Assembly: GCF_041227145.1 (NCBI RefSeq)
Contig: NZ_JBGFSP010000003.1
Coordinates: 2,852,001-2,916,000, forward strand
Length of the DNA stretch: 64,000 nucleotides
DNA from: Bacteroides sp. AN502(2024)
GTDB taxonomy: Bacteria; Bacteroidota; Bacteroidia; Bacteroidales; Bacteroidaceae
Direction: 5' to 3'
The position numbers were made by a program, and so were the translations under genes. Below the pieces are notes generated by a model. The model did not search any database. It had not been told where the DNA came from and saw nothing but the letters and a program-made list of their open reading frames with translations. Of this stretch, positions 17,881-26,776 are shown piece after piece; the stretch's first letter is position 1, and the number at the start of each line of letters is the position of its first letter.

Positions 17881-18381
17881 CTATTTGTCTTTTTTTGCAA
17901 TTACCGCCCTAAATGCTTTCAAAGCGTTAACGATGTGCTTTCGCACAGCACTGACGCTGATACCGAGTTCATCGGCTGTCTCGCTATATGTTTTCTTTTG
18001 GAAGTAGCACATTTCGAGGATGGTACGGGTTTTAGGGGTGAACTTATCCAACATGCGGTACATTTCCGAGATTTGTTGTTCCATTTCCTCATACGTGTCG
18101 TCCTCGTCGCTTTCGTTATACATGTACATATAGAAATCTGCGTATCGGGTTTTGGCTATCTCATGGCGGAGATAGTCAACGCACTTGTTGCGTACCAGCG
18201 AATACATATAACTGGTAAGGTTGAACTGTTCTTTCTGATGAGAAAATGCCCATGCCTGTTCAAAGGCATCGCCTACAATATCCCGACACACTTCCTTGTC
18301 ACCTATCATTTGAAAGGCAAAATAATAGAAGCGGGAATAGTTCCCCTTAAAAAAAAGTTCAAACTCAGTCTCTTTTTCCAA
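17881..18381 (-). CDS. ECF RNA polymerase sigma factor, locus 1
   Basis: A 166-residue sigma-70-family ECF factor. Region 2 is seen at about 12-75 (YYFAFQMIGDKEVCRDIVGDAFEQAW) and region 4 at about 110-160 (KTRTILEMCYFQKKTYSETADELGISVSAVRKHIVNALKAFR, the helix-turn-helix). It is the first gene of the sigma-fecR-susC-susD series on the minus strand and probably directs transcription of susC. An unusually acidic stretch, NESDEDDTYEEMEQQ, sits between regions 2 and 4. Confidence 0.92.
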   Translation of the reverse strand: MEKETEFELFFKGNYSRFYYFAFQMIGDKEVCRDIVGDAFEQAWAFSHQKEQFNLTSYMYSLVRNKCVDYLRHEIAKTRYADFYMYMYNESDEDDTYEEMEQQISEMYRMLDKFTPKTRTILEMCYFQKKTYSETADELGISVSAVRKHIVNALKAFRAVIAKKDK

Positions 18382-18660
18382 TATTCCGAACGTTTTGATT
18401 TCTTTATTAATTTAGTTGAGAGTTGCGTGCAAAAATAGTGTTTTTGTCTTTATTTCAAAAGATTTTAGTGAAAAACCGAAAGAAGGAACCTCGCGGGAAA
18501 AGAAAAATGTCAGTGCTCTTCTGCATATATTCTTTGGGGGGATTCATCTTCCTCTTTTTATATTTTGCGGGCTTTTCTCTGAATGATAAAGATAATGACC
18601 CCGCTATTCTATTTTTTAATATAACGTTCGTCTGATGATGTAACTTTTAAAAATAATTTG

Positions 18661-18668
18661 TATGTTTG
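18661..18668 (+). promoter_or_regulatory. Candidate -7 element before the cytidylate-kinase-like gene
   Basis: TATGTTTG matches TAnnTTTG and lies 27 nt before the start codon. No matching -33 element is evident. The rest of the 314-nt gap from 18382 is A/T-rich and shows no supportable gene. Confidence 0.4.
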
Positions 18669-18695
18669 CTACCAAACCATAAAACAAAATGTACT

Positions 18696-19331
18696 ATGAA
18701 CGGTAATTATGTAATTAATATCGGTCGACAATTAGGGAGCGGCGGCAAAGAAATCGGAGAGAAGTTGGCTGCTCGTTTGGGAATCGACTTCTACGATAAA
18801 GAACTGATTAATCTGGCCTCTGAAGAAAGCGGTCTGTGTAAGGAATTCTTTGAGAAAGCAGATGAAAAGGCTTCACAAGGAATTATTGGCGGATTGTTCG
18901 GTATGCGCTTCCCGTTTATCAGTGAAGGAGCTATGCCGTGTACTAATTGCCTGAGCAATGATGCTTTGTTTAAAGTGCAGAGTGATGTCATCCGCCGTTT
19001 GGCGGCAGAGAAGTCCTGTGTATTTGTAGGGCGTTGCGCGGATTATATTTTGCGCGAACATCCCCGTTGCGCGAATATTTTTATTTCGGCTTCCAAGGAA
19101 GACCGTATTGAAAGGGTATGCCGGATTCATCAGGTGAATGAAGAGGCTGCGGAAGAGATGATAGAAAAAGCGGATAAGAGACGTTCGGAATACTATAATT
19201 ATTATAGCTATAAGACTTGGGGAGCGGCGGCTACTTACCATCTGTGTGTGGATTCCTCCTCTTTAGGGGTAGAAGAAACCGTACGGTTTGTGGAAGAGTT
19301 TGTGGTAAAAAAGCTGAAGTTGATAGTATAA
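18696..19331 (+). CDS. Cytidylate kinase-like family protein
   Basis: A 211-residue cytosolic protein of the cytidylate_kin2 family, a P-loop-type kinase fold found in many Bacteroidetes. The ATG at 18696 is chosen because the conserved block MNGNYVINIGRQLGSGGKEIG begins there; an upstream in-frame codon at 18666 adds ten non-conserved residues. The glycine-rich loop GRQLGSGGKEIGEKLA replaces the usual Walker A. Further family blocks are GIDFYDKELI, CVFVGRCADYIL, and a lid-like segment RIERVCRIHQVNEEAAEEMIEKADKRRSEYYNYY. The real cytidylate kinase is normally a separate gene, so the substrate here is uncertain. It is transcribed alone, diverging from the ECF sigma gene. Confidence 0.8.
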   Translation: MNGNYVINIGRQLGSGGKEIGEKLAARLGIDFYDKELINLASEESGLCKEFFEKADEKASQGIIGGLFGMRFPFISEGAMPCTNCLSNDALFKVQSDVIRRLAAEKSCVFVGRCADYILREHPRCANIFISASKEDRIERVCRIHQVNEEAAEEMIEKADKRRSEYYNYYSYKTWGAAATYHLCVDSSSLGVEETVRFVEEFVVKKLKLIV

Positions 19332-19365
19332 AACGATGAAGAGCATATTTCACTTGACCGATTCC

Positions 19366-19453
19366 CGTAATGAAACACTTAGTTTCTCGTAATGAAACAC
19401 TAGTTCCACCGTAATGAAACACTAGTTCCACCGTAAGGAAACAAGAAGTATTC
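19366..19453. repeat. Four 22-bp tandem repeats
   Basis: Four direct units of 22 bp begin at 19366, 19388, 19410 and 19432, each starting CGTAATGAAACA or CGTAAGGAAACA. Units 2 and 3 are identical; units 1 and 4 diverge at their 3' ends. They lie just after the cytidylate-kinase-like gene. The reverse complement resembles the 22-bp repeats at 41585-41665 (AACTAnnGTTTC core), so the two arrays may be one family. There are no spacers, so this is not a CRISPR. Confidence 0.85.
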
Positions 19454-19498
19454 CTTATTAAAACGATTGTTTACCGGGCGCTTTTTCAAAAAACAGGT

Positions 19499-19592
19499 GG
19501 TGATAGGTGATAGATGAGGTGATAGGTTAGTAACAACCTATCACCGCTCTGTAACTACCATGAATAAGGAGTTTTAGGAAGACGGTGATAGG
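19499..19592. repeat. Cluster of GGTGATAGG repeats with an 11-bp hairpin
   Basis: GGTGATAGG occurs directly at 19499-19507, 19518-19526 and 19584-19592 and inverted at 19537-19545. The second and inverted copies form a perfect stem, GGTGATAGGTT (19518-19528) with AACCTATCACC (19535-19545), loop AGTAAC. It could be a protein-binding site cluster or an RNA hairpin. No gene is seen here. Confidence 0.7.
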
Positions 19593-19643
19593 ATGAAAGA
19601 GGAATTTCATTTTTATGATGAGAGAGTCATGTACTCATTGACT

Positions 19644-19747
19644 AAAGAGGGGGTGTGTCATAATGCCTAGATATAAAAATTCACCCCTGCCACAGATAGC
19701 TATAGCAGGGGTGATTTCCTCAAAAGGGGATTTTGACACCCTCTTTT
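19644..19747. repeat. MITE-like repeat, copy 1
   Basis: An element of about 104 bp nearly identical, in reverse orientation, to 45170-45271. It has imperfect terminal inverted repeats (AAAGAGGG...GTGTCA) and an internal hairpin with arms TCACCCCTGC (19681-19690) and GCAGGGGTGA (19705-19714). It encodes nothing. The ends look like IS termini, so a non-autonomous derivative of an insertion sequence is the simplest reading. It lies between the cytidylate-kinase-like gene and the 3' end of the AspT/YidE-type gene. Confidence 0.8.
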
Positions 19748-19839
19748 ATGAACATTGCATATCAGTTATGCATAAATCTTTTAATTATTTAAATTCAGCC
19801 AATGGGTGAACTTCACTGTTTATATATGCTAAGTTCGAT

Positions 19840-21504
19840 TTACATCATTGTCAGCAAGATCATCTGTCCCGTCAGAATACGAAGGAACATAGACAAAGGA
19901 TAAACGGTAGAGTATCCTACTGCAGGAGCATCGCTCGACGTTGTTTGATTGGAATAGGCCAGTGCGGGTGGGTCGGTGTTACTACCGGCTATCAATCCCA
20001 TCAGGGTAAAGTAGTTGACTTTGTAATGCAACCTTGCGATCGTTCCGATGATAAGCAACGGAATGACGGTAATAAGGAAACCGCAGCCTACATACAACAG
20101 ACCGTCACCTTCGACCACCGTCTGTACGAAATTGGCTCCGGCATCTATACCGACGCTGGCTAGGAAGAGTACGATACCTATTTCACGGAGCATCAGGTTA
20201 GCACTCATTGTAGTATAAGTCACCAAGTGGAGTTTATGACCGAAGCGTCCGATAAGAATAGCTACTACCAACGGGCCACCGGCCAATCCTAATTTCAAAG
20301 GAGTCGGCATGCCGGGGAATGCGATAGGAAGGCTGCCCAAAAGGATACCCAGGAAAATACCAACGAAGATGGTGACAATGTTCGGTGTATCCAGACGTTT
20401 CAACTGATTACCCAGTACGCCTGCAACACGCTCTACCGCATCCTGCTGACCTACTACCATCACGCGGTCACCCACTTGAAGAACTAGATTCGGGTCGGCA
20501 AACAGGTCCATACCGGAACGGTTGACACGAGTCACATTTACATCATACATACTGCGGAAGTGCATCGAGCCCAAAGTCTTTCCGTTGATTTCCGGTTTCG
20601 TGACTAAGATGCGGCGGGATACCATCGGAAGGTCTTGTTTCTCCCAGTCGAGTTCCACCTCTTTTCCTATAAATACAGTGATGGCGGGAGCGTCCTCTTC
20701 CGAGCAGACGATGAATAACTGATCGCCTACATGGAAGATCGTCTCATGATTCGGAATGCTTACGTGACCTTTGTGACAAATACGGGAACAGACGAACTGG
20801 CGTCCTAGAAATTCTTTGATTTCAATCAGAGTCTTTCCGCTAATTGATTCATTGCGTACTTCAAGGCTCATCATGTGAGGCTTGTGGTGTGCGTCTCCAC
20901 TTTGAATTTTTAGGCTTTCTTCCTCCTTTGCCATGTTGACACGAAAGATATAGCGGATGGCAATGATAGAACCGATAATACCTACCACACCGAGCGGATA
21001 TGCACATGCATAACCAAGTGCTATTTGCGGGCCGTTATAGCTTAGCTGGTTCAGAGCTTCATTGGCGGCACCAAGTCCCGGAGTGTTTGTTACAGCTCCG
21101 TAAAGGATACCTACCATCATCGGCAGTTCTACACGGCCGTTCCATAGGTAATAAAGCCCTAGTGCAACAGCAATATTCAATACTACGATGCCTACAGCCA
21201 ACAGGTTCAAGGTCATTCCCCCTTTCTTGAAAGAAGAGAAGAAAGACGGCCCCACCTGAAGTCCGATACAGAATACGAACAAAATCAATCCGAATTCACG
21301 GATGAAATGTAGGATGTGTGTATCGGCTGTGAAGCCGAAATGTCCCATTAGGATGCCGGCAAACAAAACAAAAGTGACTCCCAGTGATACTCCGAATATC
21401 TTTATCTTGCCGAGATACACGCCTGCTGCTACTACAAATGCGTAGAGGAGCACGATGTGAGCTACGGAGCTGGGGTCCCATAATAAACTTTGTAACCAAT
21501 CCAT
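19840..21504 (-). CDS. Putative AspT/YidE-family membrane transporter with two TrkA_C domains
   Basis: A 554-residue inner-membrane protein of the aspartate:alanine exchanger family. The ATG at 21504 ([13 protein letters not shown]) is preferred over an upstream in-frame codon because it opens directly into the first hydrophobic segment. Membrane segments form two blocks (about 15-190 and 375-554). Between them lie two TrkA_C/RCK_C domains (about 210-290 and 300-370), each with the GDxxxVVG-type strand ([30 protein letters not shown]). The conserved motif [16 protein letters not shown] is in the first block and [15 protein letters not shown] in the second. The transported substrate is unknown; organic acid or amino acid antiport is the family precedent. 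It is transcribed alone. Confidence 0.85.
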   Translation of the reverse strand: MDWLQSLLWDPSSVAHIVLLYAFVVAAGVYLGKIKIFGVSLGVTFVLFAGILMGHFGFTADTHILHFIREFGLILFVFCIGLQVGPSFFSSFKKGGMTLNLLAVGIVVLNIAVALGLYYLWNGRVELPMMVGILYGAVTNTPGLGAANEALNQLSYNGPQIALGYACAYPLGVVGIIGSIIAIRYIFRVNMAKEEESLKIQSGDAHHKPHMMSLEVRNESISGKTLIEIKEFLGRQFVCSRICHKGHVSIPNHETIFHVGDQLFIVCSEEDAPAITVFIGKEVELDWEKQDLPMVSRRILVTKPEINGKTLGSMHFRSMYDVNVTRVNRSGMDLFADPNLVLQVGDRVMVVGQQDAVERVAGVLGNQLKRLDTPNIVTIFVGIFLGILLGSLPIAFPGMPTPLKLGLAGGPLVVAILIGRFGHKLHLVTYTTMSANLMLREIGIVLFLASVGIDAGANFVQTVVEGDGLLYVGCGFLITVIPLLIIGTIARLHYKVNYFTLMGLIAGSNTDPPALAYSNQTTSSDAPAVGYSTVYPLSMFLRILTGQMILLTMM

Positions 21505-21686
21505 AATATAGCAGTTTTTATAATGTTTTTCTAAAAACGGGTGCAAAATTACTCATAACATCGGAGCAAATCAAATAAATGAAGAACTAAAAATGAAGAA
21601 TTTCTATGCAGATTGTATGAATTCGACGAATCGGGACGCCCTGTGCGAATTTTCTCTAAAAAAGAGATTCTTTTTAACTTATTGGT

Positions 21687-21694
21687 TATATTTG
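21687..21694 (+). promoter_or_regulatory. Candidate -7 element of the mutAB promoter
   Basis: TATATTTG, a match to TAnnTTTG, lies 84 nt before mutA. A perfect TTTG at -33 is not seen. Confidence 0.4.
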
Positions 21695-21778
21695 CAAGTC
21701 GAACGACGGATGTTTAGAAAGAGATAGATAAATAAAAATAAAGATTATATTAATTTTGTTTTAATTTTAAAATAAACT

Positions 21779-23683
21779 ATGGCAGACAAAAAAGAAAAAC
21801 TCTTCTCAGACTTTTCTCCTGTCTCTACCGAACAATGGATGGAGAAGGTCACAGCCGATTTAAAAGGTGCGGATTTTGAGAAGAAGCTCGTTTGGAAAAC
21901 AAACGAAGGGTTTAAAGTTAAACCTTTTTATAGGATGGAAGATCTGGAGGATTTAAAAACTACCGATGCGCTTCCTGGGGAGTTTCCTTATTTGAGAGGA
22001 ACTAGAAAAGACAACAATGCGTGGTTGGTTCGCCAGGAAATTAGAGTGGAATGTCCGAAAGACGCCAATGCAAAAGCACTGGATATCTTAAATAAAGGTG
22101 TTGACTCACTTTCTTTTCATGTGAAAGCAAAAGAACTCAATGCAGAATATATTGAAACACTGCTAAGTGATATTCAGGCAGAGTGTGTTGAACTGAATTT
22201 CTCGACTTGTCAGGGACATGTGGTTGAGTTGGCTAATCTGTTGGTAGCTTATTTCCAGAAGAAAGATTATGATGTGAAGAAGCTGAAAGGGTCTATCAAT
22301 TATGATTTCTTCAATAAAATGCTGACTCGTGGCAAGGAGAAAGGTGATATGGTGAAAACGGCCAAATCTTTGATTGAAGCTATTCAGCCGCTTCCTTTCT
22401 ATCGTGTGTTGAATGTAAATGCTTTATCTTTGAATAATGCAGGTGCTTATATCTCTCAGGAACTGGGTTATGCTTTGGCTTGGGGAAATGAATATATGAG
22501 TCAATTGACTGATGCCGGTATTCCTGCTGCTATAGTAGCTAAGAAAATCAAATTTAATTTTGGTATCAGTTCCAATTACTTCCTTGAAATAGCAAAATTC
22601 CGTGCGGCGCGTTTGCTTTGGGCAAATATTGTAGCTTCTTACAATCCTGAATGTACGCGTGATTGTGAGAATAAAGGTCCTAACGGGGAATGTCGTTGCG
22701 CAGCAAAAATGGCGGTTCATGCCGAAACCTCTACTTTCAATCTTACTTTGTTTGATGCACATGTGAATCTGCTTCGTACACAAACCGAAGCAATGAGTGC
22801 TGCATTAGGAGGCGTAGACTCAATGACGGTAACTCCGTTTGATAAGACTTATGAGACTCCGGATGAGTTCTCAGAACGTTTGGCTCGCAACCAGCAACTG
22901 TTGCTGAAAGAAGAATCTCATTTTGATAAAGTCATCGACCCTGCTGCCGGTTCTTATTATATCGAGAATCTGACTGTGTCTATTGCAAAACAGGCTTGGG
23001 AACTCTTCTTGGCTGTAGAAGAAGTGGGTGGTTTCTATGCGGCATTGAAAGCAGGAACTGTTCAGGCTGCTGTGAATGAAAGCAACAAAGCTCGCCACAA
23101 GGCAGTTGCACAGCGTCGTGAAGTGTTGTTGGGTACAAATCAATTCCCGAATTTCAATGAAAAGGCTGGTGATAAGCAACCTGTTGAAGGTAAGTGCTGC
23201 TGTTGCGGAGGTGACTCTCATACTTGTGAGAAAGATGTATCCACATTAGTGTTCGATCGTGCTGCGAGTGAGTTTGAAGCGTTGCGCCTTGAAACAGAAG
23301 CGTCCGGTAAACGTCCGAAAGCGTTTATGTTGACTATTGGTAATCTGGCAATGCGTCAGGCACGTGCTCAATATTCTTGTAACTTCCTGGCTTGTGCCGG
23401 GTATGAAGTAGTCGATAATTTGGGATTTGAAACTGTAGAAGCAGGAGTAGAGGCAGCTATGGCAGCGAAAGCTGATATTGTTGTTATTTGTTCCAGTGAT
23501 GATGAATATGCTGAATATGCAATTCCTGCTTTCAAAGCACTGAATGGTCGTGCGATGTTTATCGTTGCCGGTGCTCCGGCTTGCATGGACGACCTGAAAG
23601 CCGCAGGTATCGAAAACTTCATCCATGTCCGTGTCAATGTATTGGATACCTTGAAAGAGTTTAACGCTAAACTATTGAAGTAA
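21779..23683 (+). CDS. mutA: Methylmalonyl-CoA mutase small (beta) subunit
   Basis: Non-catalytic partner of MutB, 634 residues, in the succinyl-CoA to propionate pathway. It has the TIM-barrel domain (about 1-440) with the family segment [24 protein letters not shown], and a C-terminal flavodoxin-like domain (about 500-634) that lacks the B12-ligating DxHxxG, as expected for the small subunit. Two cysteine-rich stretches stand out: C292, C296, C305 and C307 in the barrel, and CCCC at 473-476 with C483 in the linker. They may bind metal; their role is unknown. It ends 1 nt before the mutB start, so the pair are translationally coupled. Confidence 0.95.
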   Translation: MADKKEKLFSDFSPVSTEQWMEKVTADLKGADFEKKLVWKTNEGFKVKPFYRMEDLEDLKTTDALPGEFPYLRGTRKDNNAWLVRQEIRVECPKDANAKALDILNKGVDSLSFHVKAKELNAEYIETLLSDIQAECVELNFSTCQGHVVELANLLVAYFQKKDYDVKKLKGSINYDFFNKMLTRGKEKGDMVKTAKSLIEAIQPLPFYRVLNVNALSLNNAGAYISQELGYALAWGNEYMSQLTDAGIPAAIVAKKIKFNFGISSNYFLEIAKFRAARLLWANIVASYNPECTRDCENKGPNGECRCAAKMAVHAETSTFNLTLFDAHVNLLRTQTEAMSAALGGVDSMTVTPFDKTYETPDEFSERLARNQQLLLKEESHFDKVIDPAAGSYYIENLTVSIAKQAWELFLAVEEVGGFYAALKAGTVQAAVNESNKARHKAVAQRREVLLGTNQFPNFNEKAGDKQPVEGKCCCCGGDSHTCEKDVSTLVFDRAASEFEALRLETEASGKRPKAFMLTIGNLAMRQARAQYSCNFLACAGYEVVDNLGFETVEAGVEAAMAAKADIVVICSSDDEYAEYAIPAFKALNGRAMFIVAGAPACMDDLKAAGIENFIHVRVNVLDTLKEFNAKLLK

Positions 23684-23684
23684 G

Positions 23685-25832
23685 ATGAGAAAAGATTTTA
23701 AAAACATCGATATATATGCTGCATTTCAGCCGACAAATGGTGCTGAATGGCAAAAGGCTAACGGTATCTCCGCTGATTGGAAAACACCGGAACACATTGA
23801 AGTGAAACCTGTTTATACAAAAGAGGACCTTGAAGGAATGGAACACCTTGGCTATGCTGCCGGAATCCCTCCTTATTTGCGCGGTCCGTATTCTGTAATG
23901 TATACCCTTCGCCCCTGGACCATCCGTCAGTATGCCGGATTCTCCACTGCCGAAGAATCAAATGCATTCTATCGCCGTAATTTGGCTTCCGGTCAGAAAG
24001 GTTTGTCAGTAGCCTTCGACTTGGCTACTCACCGTGGATACGACCCCGACCACGAACGTGTAGTAGGCGACGTAGGTAAAGCGGGTGTCTCTATCTGTTC
24101 ATTGGAAAATATGAAAGTGTTGTTCGATGGTATTCCGTTGAGCAAGATGTCTGTCTCTATGACAATGAATGGAGCTGTACTTCCGATTATGGCGTTCTAT
24201 ATCAATGCCGGTTTGGAACAGGGGGCTAAGCTGGAAGAGATGGCCGGTACTATCCAGAATGATATTCTGAAAGAATTCATGGTGCGTAATACTTATATTT
24301 ATCCGCCTGCATTCTCTATGAAGATTATTTCTGATATTTTTGAATACACTTCGCAGAAGATGCCTAAGTTTAACTCTATCTCTATCTCCGGTTATCATAT
24401 GCAGGAAGCAGGTGCAACCGCAGATATCGAGTTGGCTTATACATTGGCCGATGGTTTGGAATATCTTCGTGCAGGAACGGCAGCAGGCATTGATATTGAT
24501 GCATTTGCACCGCGTCTGTCTTTCTTTTGGGCGATTGGAACTAATCACTTTATGGAAATAGCCAAGATGCGTGCTGCACGTATGCTTTGGGCAAAGATTG
24601 TGAAGCAATTCAATCCGAAAAACCCAAAATCACTAGCATTGCGTACTCACTCACAGACTTCCGGTTGGTCGTTGACAGAACAGGATCCGTTCAATAACGT
24701 AGGGCGTACTTGTATTGAGGCTATGGCTGCGGCTTTGGGACATACTCAGTCTTTGCATACCAATGCATTGGATGAGGCTATCGCTCTTCCGACAGATTTC
24801 TCGGCACGTATTGCCCGTAATACTCAGATTTATATTCAGGAAGAAACTTATGTTTGTAAGAACGTTGACCCATGGGGTGGATCTTATTATGTGGAATCTC
24901 TGACGAACGAACTGGCTCATAAGGCTTGGGAACACATTCAGGAAATTGAAAAACTGGGTGGTATGGCAAAAGCTATCGAAACAGGTATTCCTAAGATGCG
25001 TATCGAAGAAGCTGCTGCACGTACACAGGCTCGTATTGATAGTGGTCAGCAGACAATTGTCGGTGTGAACAAGTATCGTTTGGATAAAGAAGCTCCGATT
25101 GATATTCTTGAAATTGATAATACGGCTGTTCGTCTTGAACAAATTGAAAACCTGAAACGTCTGAAAGAAGGACGTAATCAGGCAGAAGTGGATAAAGCAT
25201 TGGCAGCAATTACCGAATGTGTGAAGACTGGTAAGGGTAACTTGTTGGATTTGGCTGTGGAAGCAGCTCGTGTTCGCGCAACATTGGGTGAAATCTCATC
25301 TGCTTGCGAACAGATAGTAGGACGTTATAAAGCAATAATTAGAACGATATCAGGCGTGTATTCATCAGAAAGTAAAAACGATAGTGACTTCAAACATGCT
25401 TGTGAACTGGCAGAGAAGTTCGCAAAGAAAGAGGGACGTCAACCTCGTATTATGATTGCAAAGATGGGACAGGACGGTCACGACCGTGGTGCTAAAGTCG
25501 TAGCGACAGGTTATGCTGACTGCGGTTTTGATGTAGATATGGGACCGTTGTTCCAGACTCCGGCGGAAGCTGCTCGCGAGGCTGTTGAAAACGATGTTCA
25601 TGTAGTAGGTGTTTCTTCATTGGCTGCCGGACATAAGACATTGGTTCCGCAAATTATTGAAGAACTGAAGAAGCTAGGGCGTGAGGACATTGTAGTGATT
25701 GCCGGTGGGGTTATTCCTGCACAAGATTACGATTTCTTGTATAAAGCAGGTGTAGCTGCTATCTTCGGGCCAGGTACTTCGGTAGCGAAAGCTGCTTGTC
25801 AGATTCTGGAAATTCTTATGGATGAAGAATAA
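23685..25832 (+). CDS. mutB: Methylmalonyl-CoA mutase large (alpha) subunit, adenosylcobalamin-binding
   Basis: Catalytic subunit of 715 residues interconverting succinyl-CoA and methylmalonyl-CoA with adenosylcobalamin. The barrel starts with [18 protein letters not shown] and contains [19 protein letters not shown]. The C-terminal B12-binding domain has D597-x-H599-x-x-G602 ([10 protein letters not shown]), His599 being the cobalt ligand, followed by [13 protein letters not shown]. It is co-transcribed with mutA. The dependence on B12 links it functionally to the riboswitch-controlled uptake locus at the left of the window, although no riboswitch precedes mutAB. Confidence 0.97.
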   Translation: MRKDFKNIDIYAAFQPTNGAEWQKANGISADWKTPEHIEVKPVYTKEDLEGMEHLGYAAGIPPYLRGPYSVMYTLRPWTIRQYAGFSTAEESNAFYRRNLASGQKGLSVAFDLATHRGYDPDHERVVGDVGKAGVSICSLENMKVLFDGIPLSKMSVSMTMNGAVLPIMAFYINAGLEQGAKLEEMAGTIQNDILKEFMVRNTYIYPPAFSMKIISDIFEYTSQKMPKFNSISISGYHMQEAGATADIELAYTLADGLEYLRAGTAAGIDIDAFAPRLSFFWAIGTNHFMEIAKMRAARMLWAKIVKQFNPKNPKSLALRTHSQTSGWSLTEQDPFNNVGRTCIEAMAAALGHTQSLHTNALDEAIALPTDFSARIARNTQIYIQEETYVCKNVDPWGGSYYVESLTNELAHKAWEHIQEIEKLGGMAKAIETGIPKMRIEEAAARTQARIDSGQQTIVGVNKYRLDKEAPIDILEIDNTAVRLEQIENLKRLKEGRNQAEVDKALAAITECVKTGKGNLLDLAVEAARVRATLGEISSACEQIVGRYKAIIRTISGVYSSESKNDSDFKHACELAEKFAKKEGRQPRIMIAKMGQDGHDRGAKVVATGYADCGFDVDMGPLFQTPAEAAREAVENDVHVVGVSSLAAGHKTLVPQIIEELKKLGREDIVVIAGGVIPAQDYDFLYKAGVAAIFGPGTSVAKAACQILEILMDEE

Positions 25833-25870
25833 AGCAATCAACAGGTTGCATAAGCCATAAAATGAGATTT

Positions 25871-25899
25871 AAAAAAGGGTCAGTTGCTGACCCTTTTTT
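25871..25899 (+). terminator. Intrinsic terminator after mutB
   Basis: GGGTCAG (25877-25883) pairs with CTGACCC (25887-25893), flanked by A6 and T6, so it works on either strand. It lies 39 nt after the mutB stop. Confidence 0.92.
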
Positions 25900-26011
25900 G
25901 TATCTTATTATTAAAATATCTCCTTTAGGGGATTTTATAAAAAGTACTTCAAATTTGATTTATTGAAAAAATATTCATAATATTGTCATCACTTTGTTGA
26001 CTATTGGGCCA

Positions 26012-26019
26012 TACCTTTG
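26012..26019 (+). promoter_or_regulatory. Candidate -7 element of the sigma gene promoter, locus 2
   Basis: TACCTTTG fits TAnnTTTG 19 nt before the sigma start codon. A TTTG at 25993-25996 is only 15 nt upstream, shorter than the usual spacing. Confidence 0.4.
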
Positions 26020-26037
26020 CATGTAAAATTCTAAACT

Positions 26038-26658
26038 ATGGTAGATTTCATGGATGAAAAACAATTATTGGAGGAACTGAAAAGAGGCAATAATGCGGCT
26101 TTTGAGTTTCTGTTCAAGAGTTATTATCCTCGTTTGCGAGGGTATGCTATTCGTTTTATTGAAGATGAAGAAACAGTTCGCGATATTATTCAGGAGTGTT
26201 TCTTGCGATTTTGGGAACGTCGCGAAATGTTATCTGCTCTTTCACTCACTTCTCTTCTTTTTTCTATGGTCCGTAACGGATGCCTGAATTATTTGAAACA
26301 TCGCTCGATTGTTGAAAAGTACCGGGTGGAGTATCTGGAAAAGCTGGACGGAGAAGAAAGGCTCTACTACGCAGACTTTATGCAGGATGCGGAACATAAA
26401 TTATTATACAATGAATTGCAGGAACAGATTGCTCTTGTGCTTAATCAGTTGCCGGACAGGTCGCGTGAGATTTTTTTGTTAAGTCGTTTCAGAGGATTGA
26501 AGAACAGGGAAATCGCGGAAAAACTACAAATATCCACTACAGCGGTTGAAAAACATATTGCAAGAGCTTTGCACTATTTTTCCCGGCATTTCAGCGAACA
26601 CTATCCGGTAGACCTGTATATAGTGATATTGGCATGGCTGATGATGGAGCATAAGTGA
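26038..26658 (+). CDS. ECF RNA polymerase sigma factor, locus 2
   Basis: A 206-residue ECF sigma factor. Region 2 is at about 22-90 (YYPRLRGYAIRFIEDEETVRDIIQECFLRFWE) and region 4 at about 130-180 (RSREIFLLSRFRGLKNREIAEKLQISTTAVEKHIARALHYF). The C-terminus adds a hydrophobic tail, YIVILAWLMMEHK. The first ATG (26038) and the ATG at 26050 are both possible starts. It begins the second Sus locus. A terminator-like repeat and a 42-bp candidate promoter element separate it from fecR, so it may be expressed independently from a housekeeping promoter. Confidence 0.9.
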   Translation: MVDFMDEKQLLEELKRGNNAAFEFLFKSYYPRLRGYAIRFIEDEETVRDIIQECFLRFWERREMLSALSLTSLLFSMVRNGCLNYLKHRSIVEKYRVEYLEKLDGEERLYYADFMQDAEHKLLYNELQEQIALVLNQLPDRSREIFLLSRFRGLKNREIAEKLQISTTAVEKHIARALHYFSRHFSEHYPVDLYIVILAWLMMEHK

Positions 26659-26690
26659 TTAAGACACTTTTTAAGCATCTGAAGAATAAG

Positions 26691-26719
26691 AAGCAGGAAA
26701 GTTTTTTCTGCTTTTTTGG
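26691..26719 (+). terminator. Terminator-like hairpin after the sigma gene, locus 2
   Basis: AAGCAG (26691-26696) pairs with CTGCTT (26708-26713), with further A/T pairing, and runs into TTTTTT. It lies 32 nt after the sigma gene stop. Confidence 0.6.
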
Positions 26720-26724
26720 TTTTG

Positions 26725-26766
26725 GGGGTTGGGTAAATGAAATATGGGTTGTTACATCTTATAGAA
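26725..26766 (+). promoter_or_regulatory. 42-bp conserved element, copy A (candidate ECF promoter before fecR)
   Basis: Starts GGGGTTGGGTA and ends ATCTTATAGAA, with GTTGTT in between. A second copy of the same length and spacing lies at 28991-29032 before susC. Both copies follow a CTGCTTTTTT terminator. The element ends 10 nt before the fecR ATG. The arrangement suggests a promoter or operator shared by fecR and susC, probably read by the locus sigma factor. Confidence 0.6.
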
Positions 26767-26776
26767 AGTGAATATA

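Noticed and set aside
18423..18635. 70-codon plus-strand frame between sigma factor and cytidylate-kinase-like gene
   Set aside because: No ribosome-binding or promoter support, and its composition looks like translated A/T-rich intergenic DNA.
19366..19453. CRISPR-like array
   Set aside because: The 22-bp units are contiguous with no spacers, and no cas gene is in the window.
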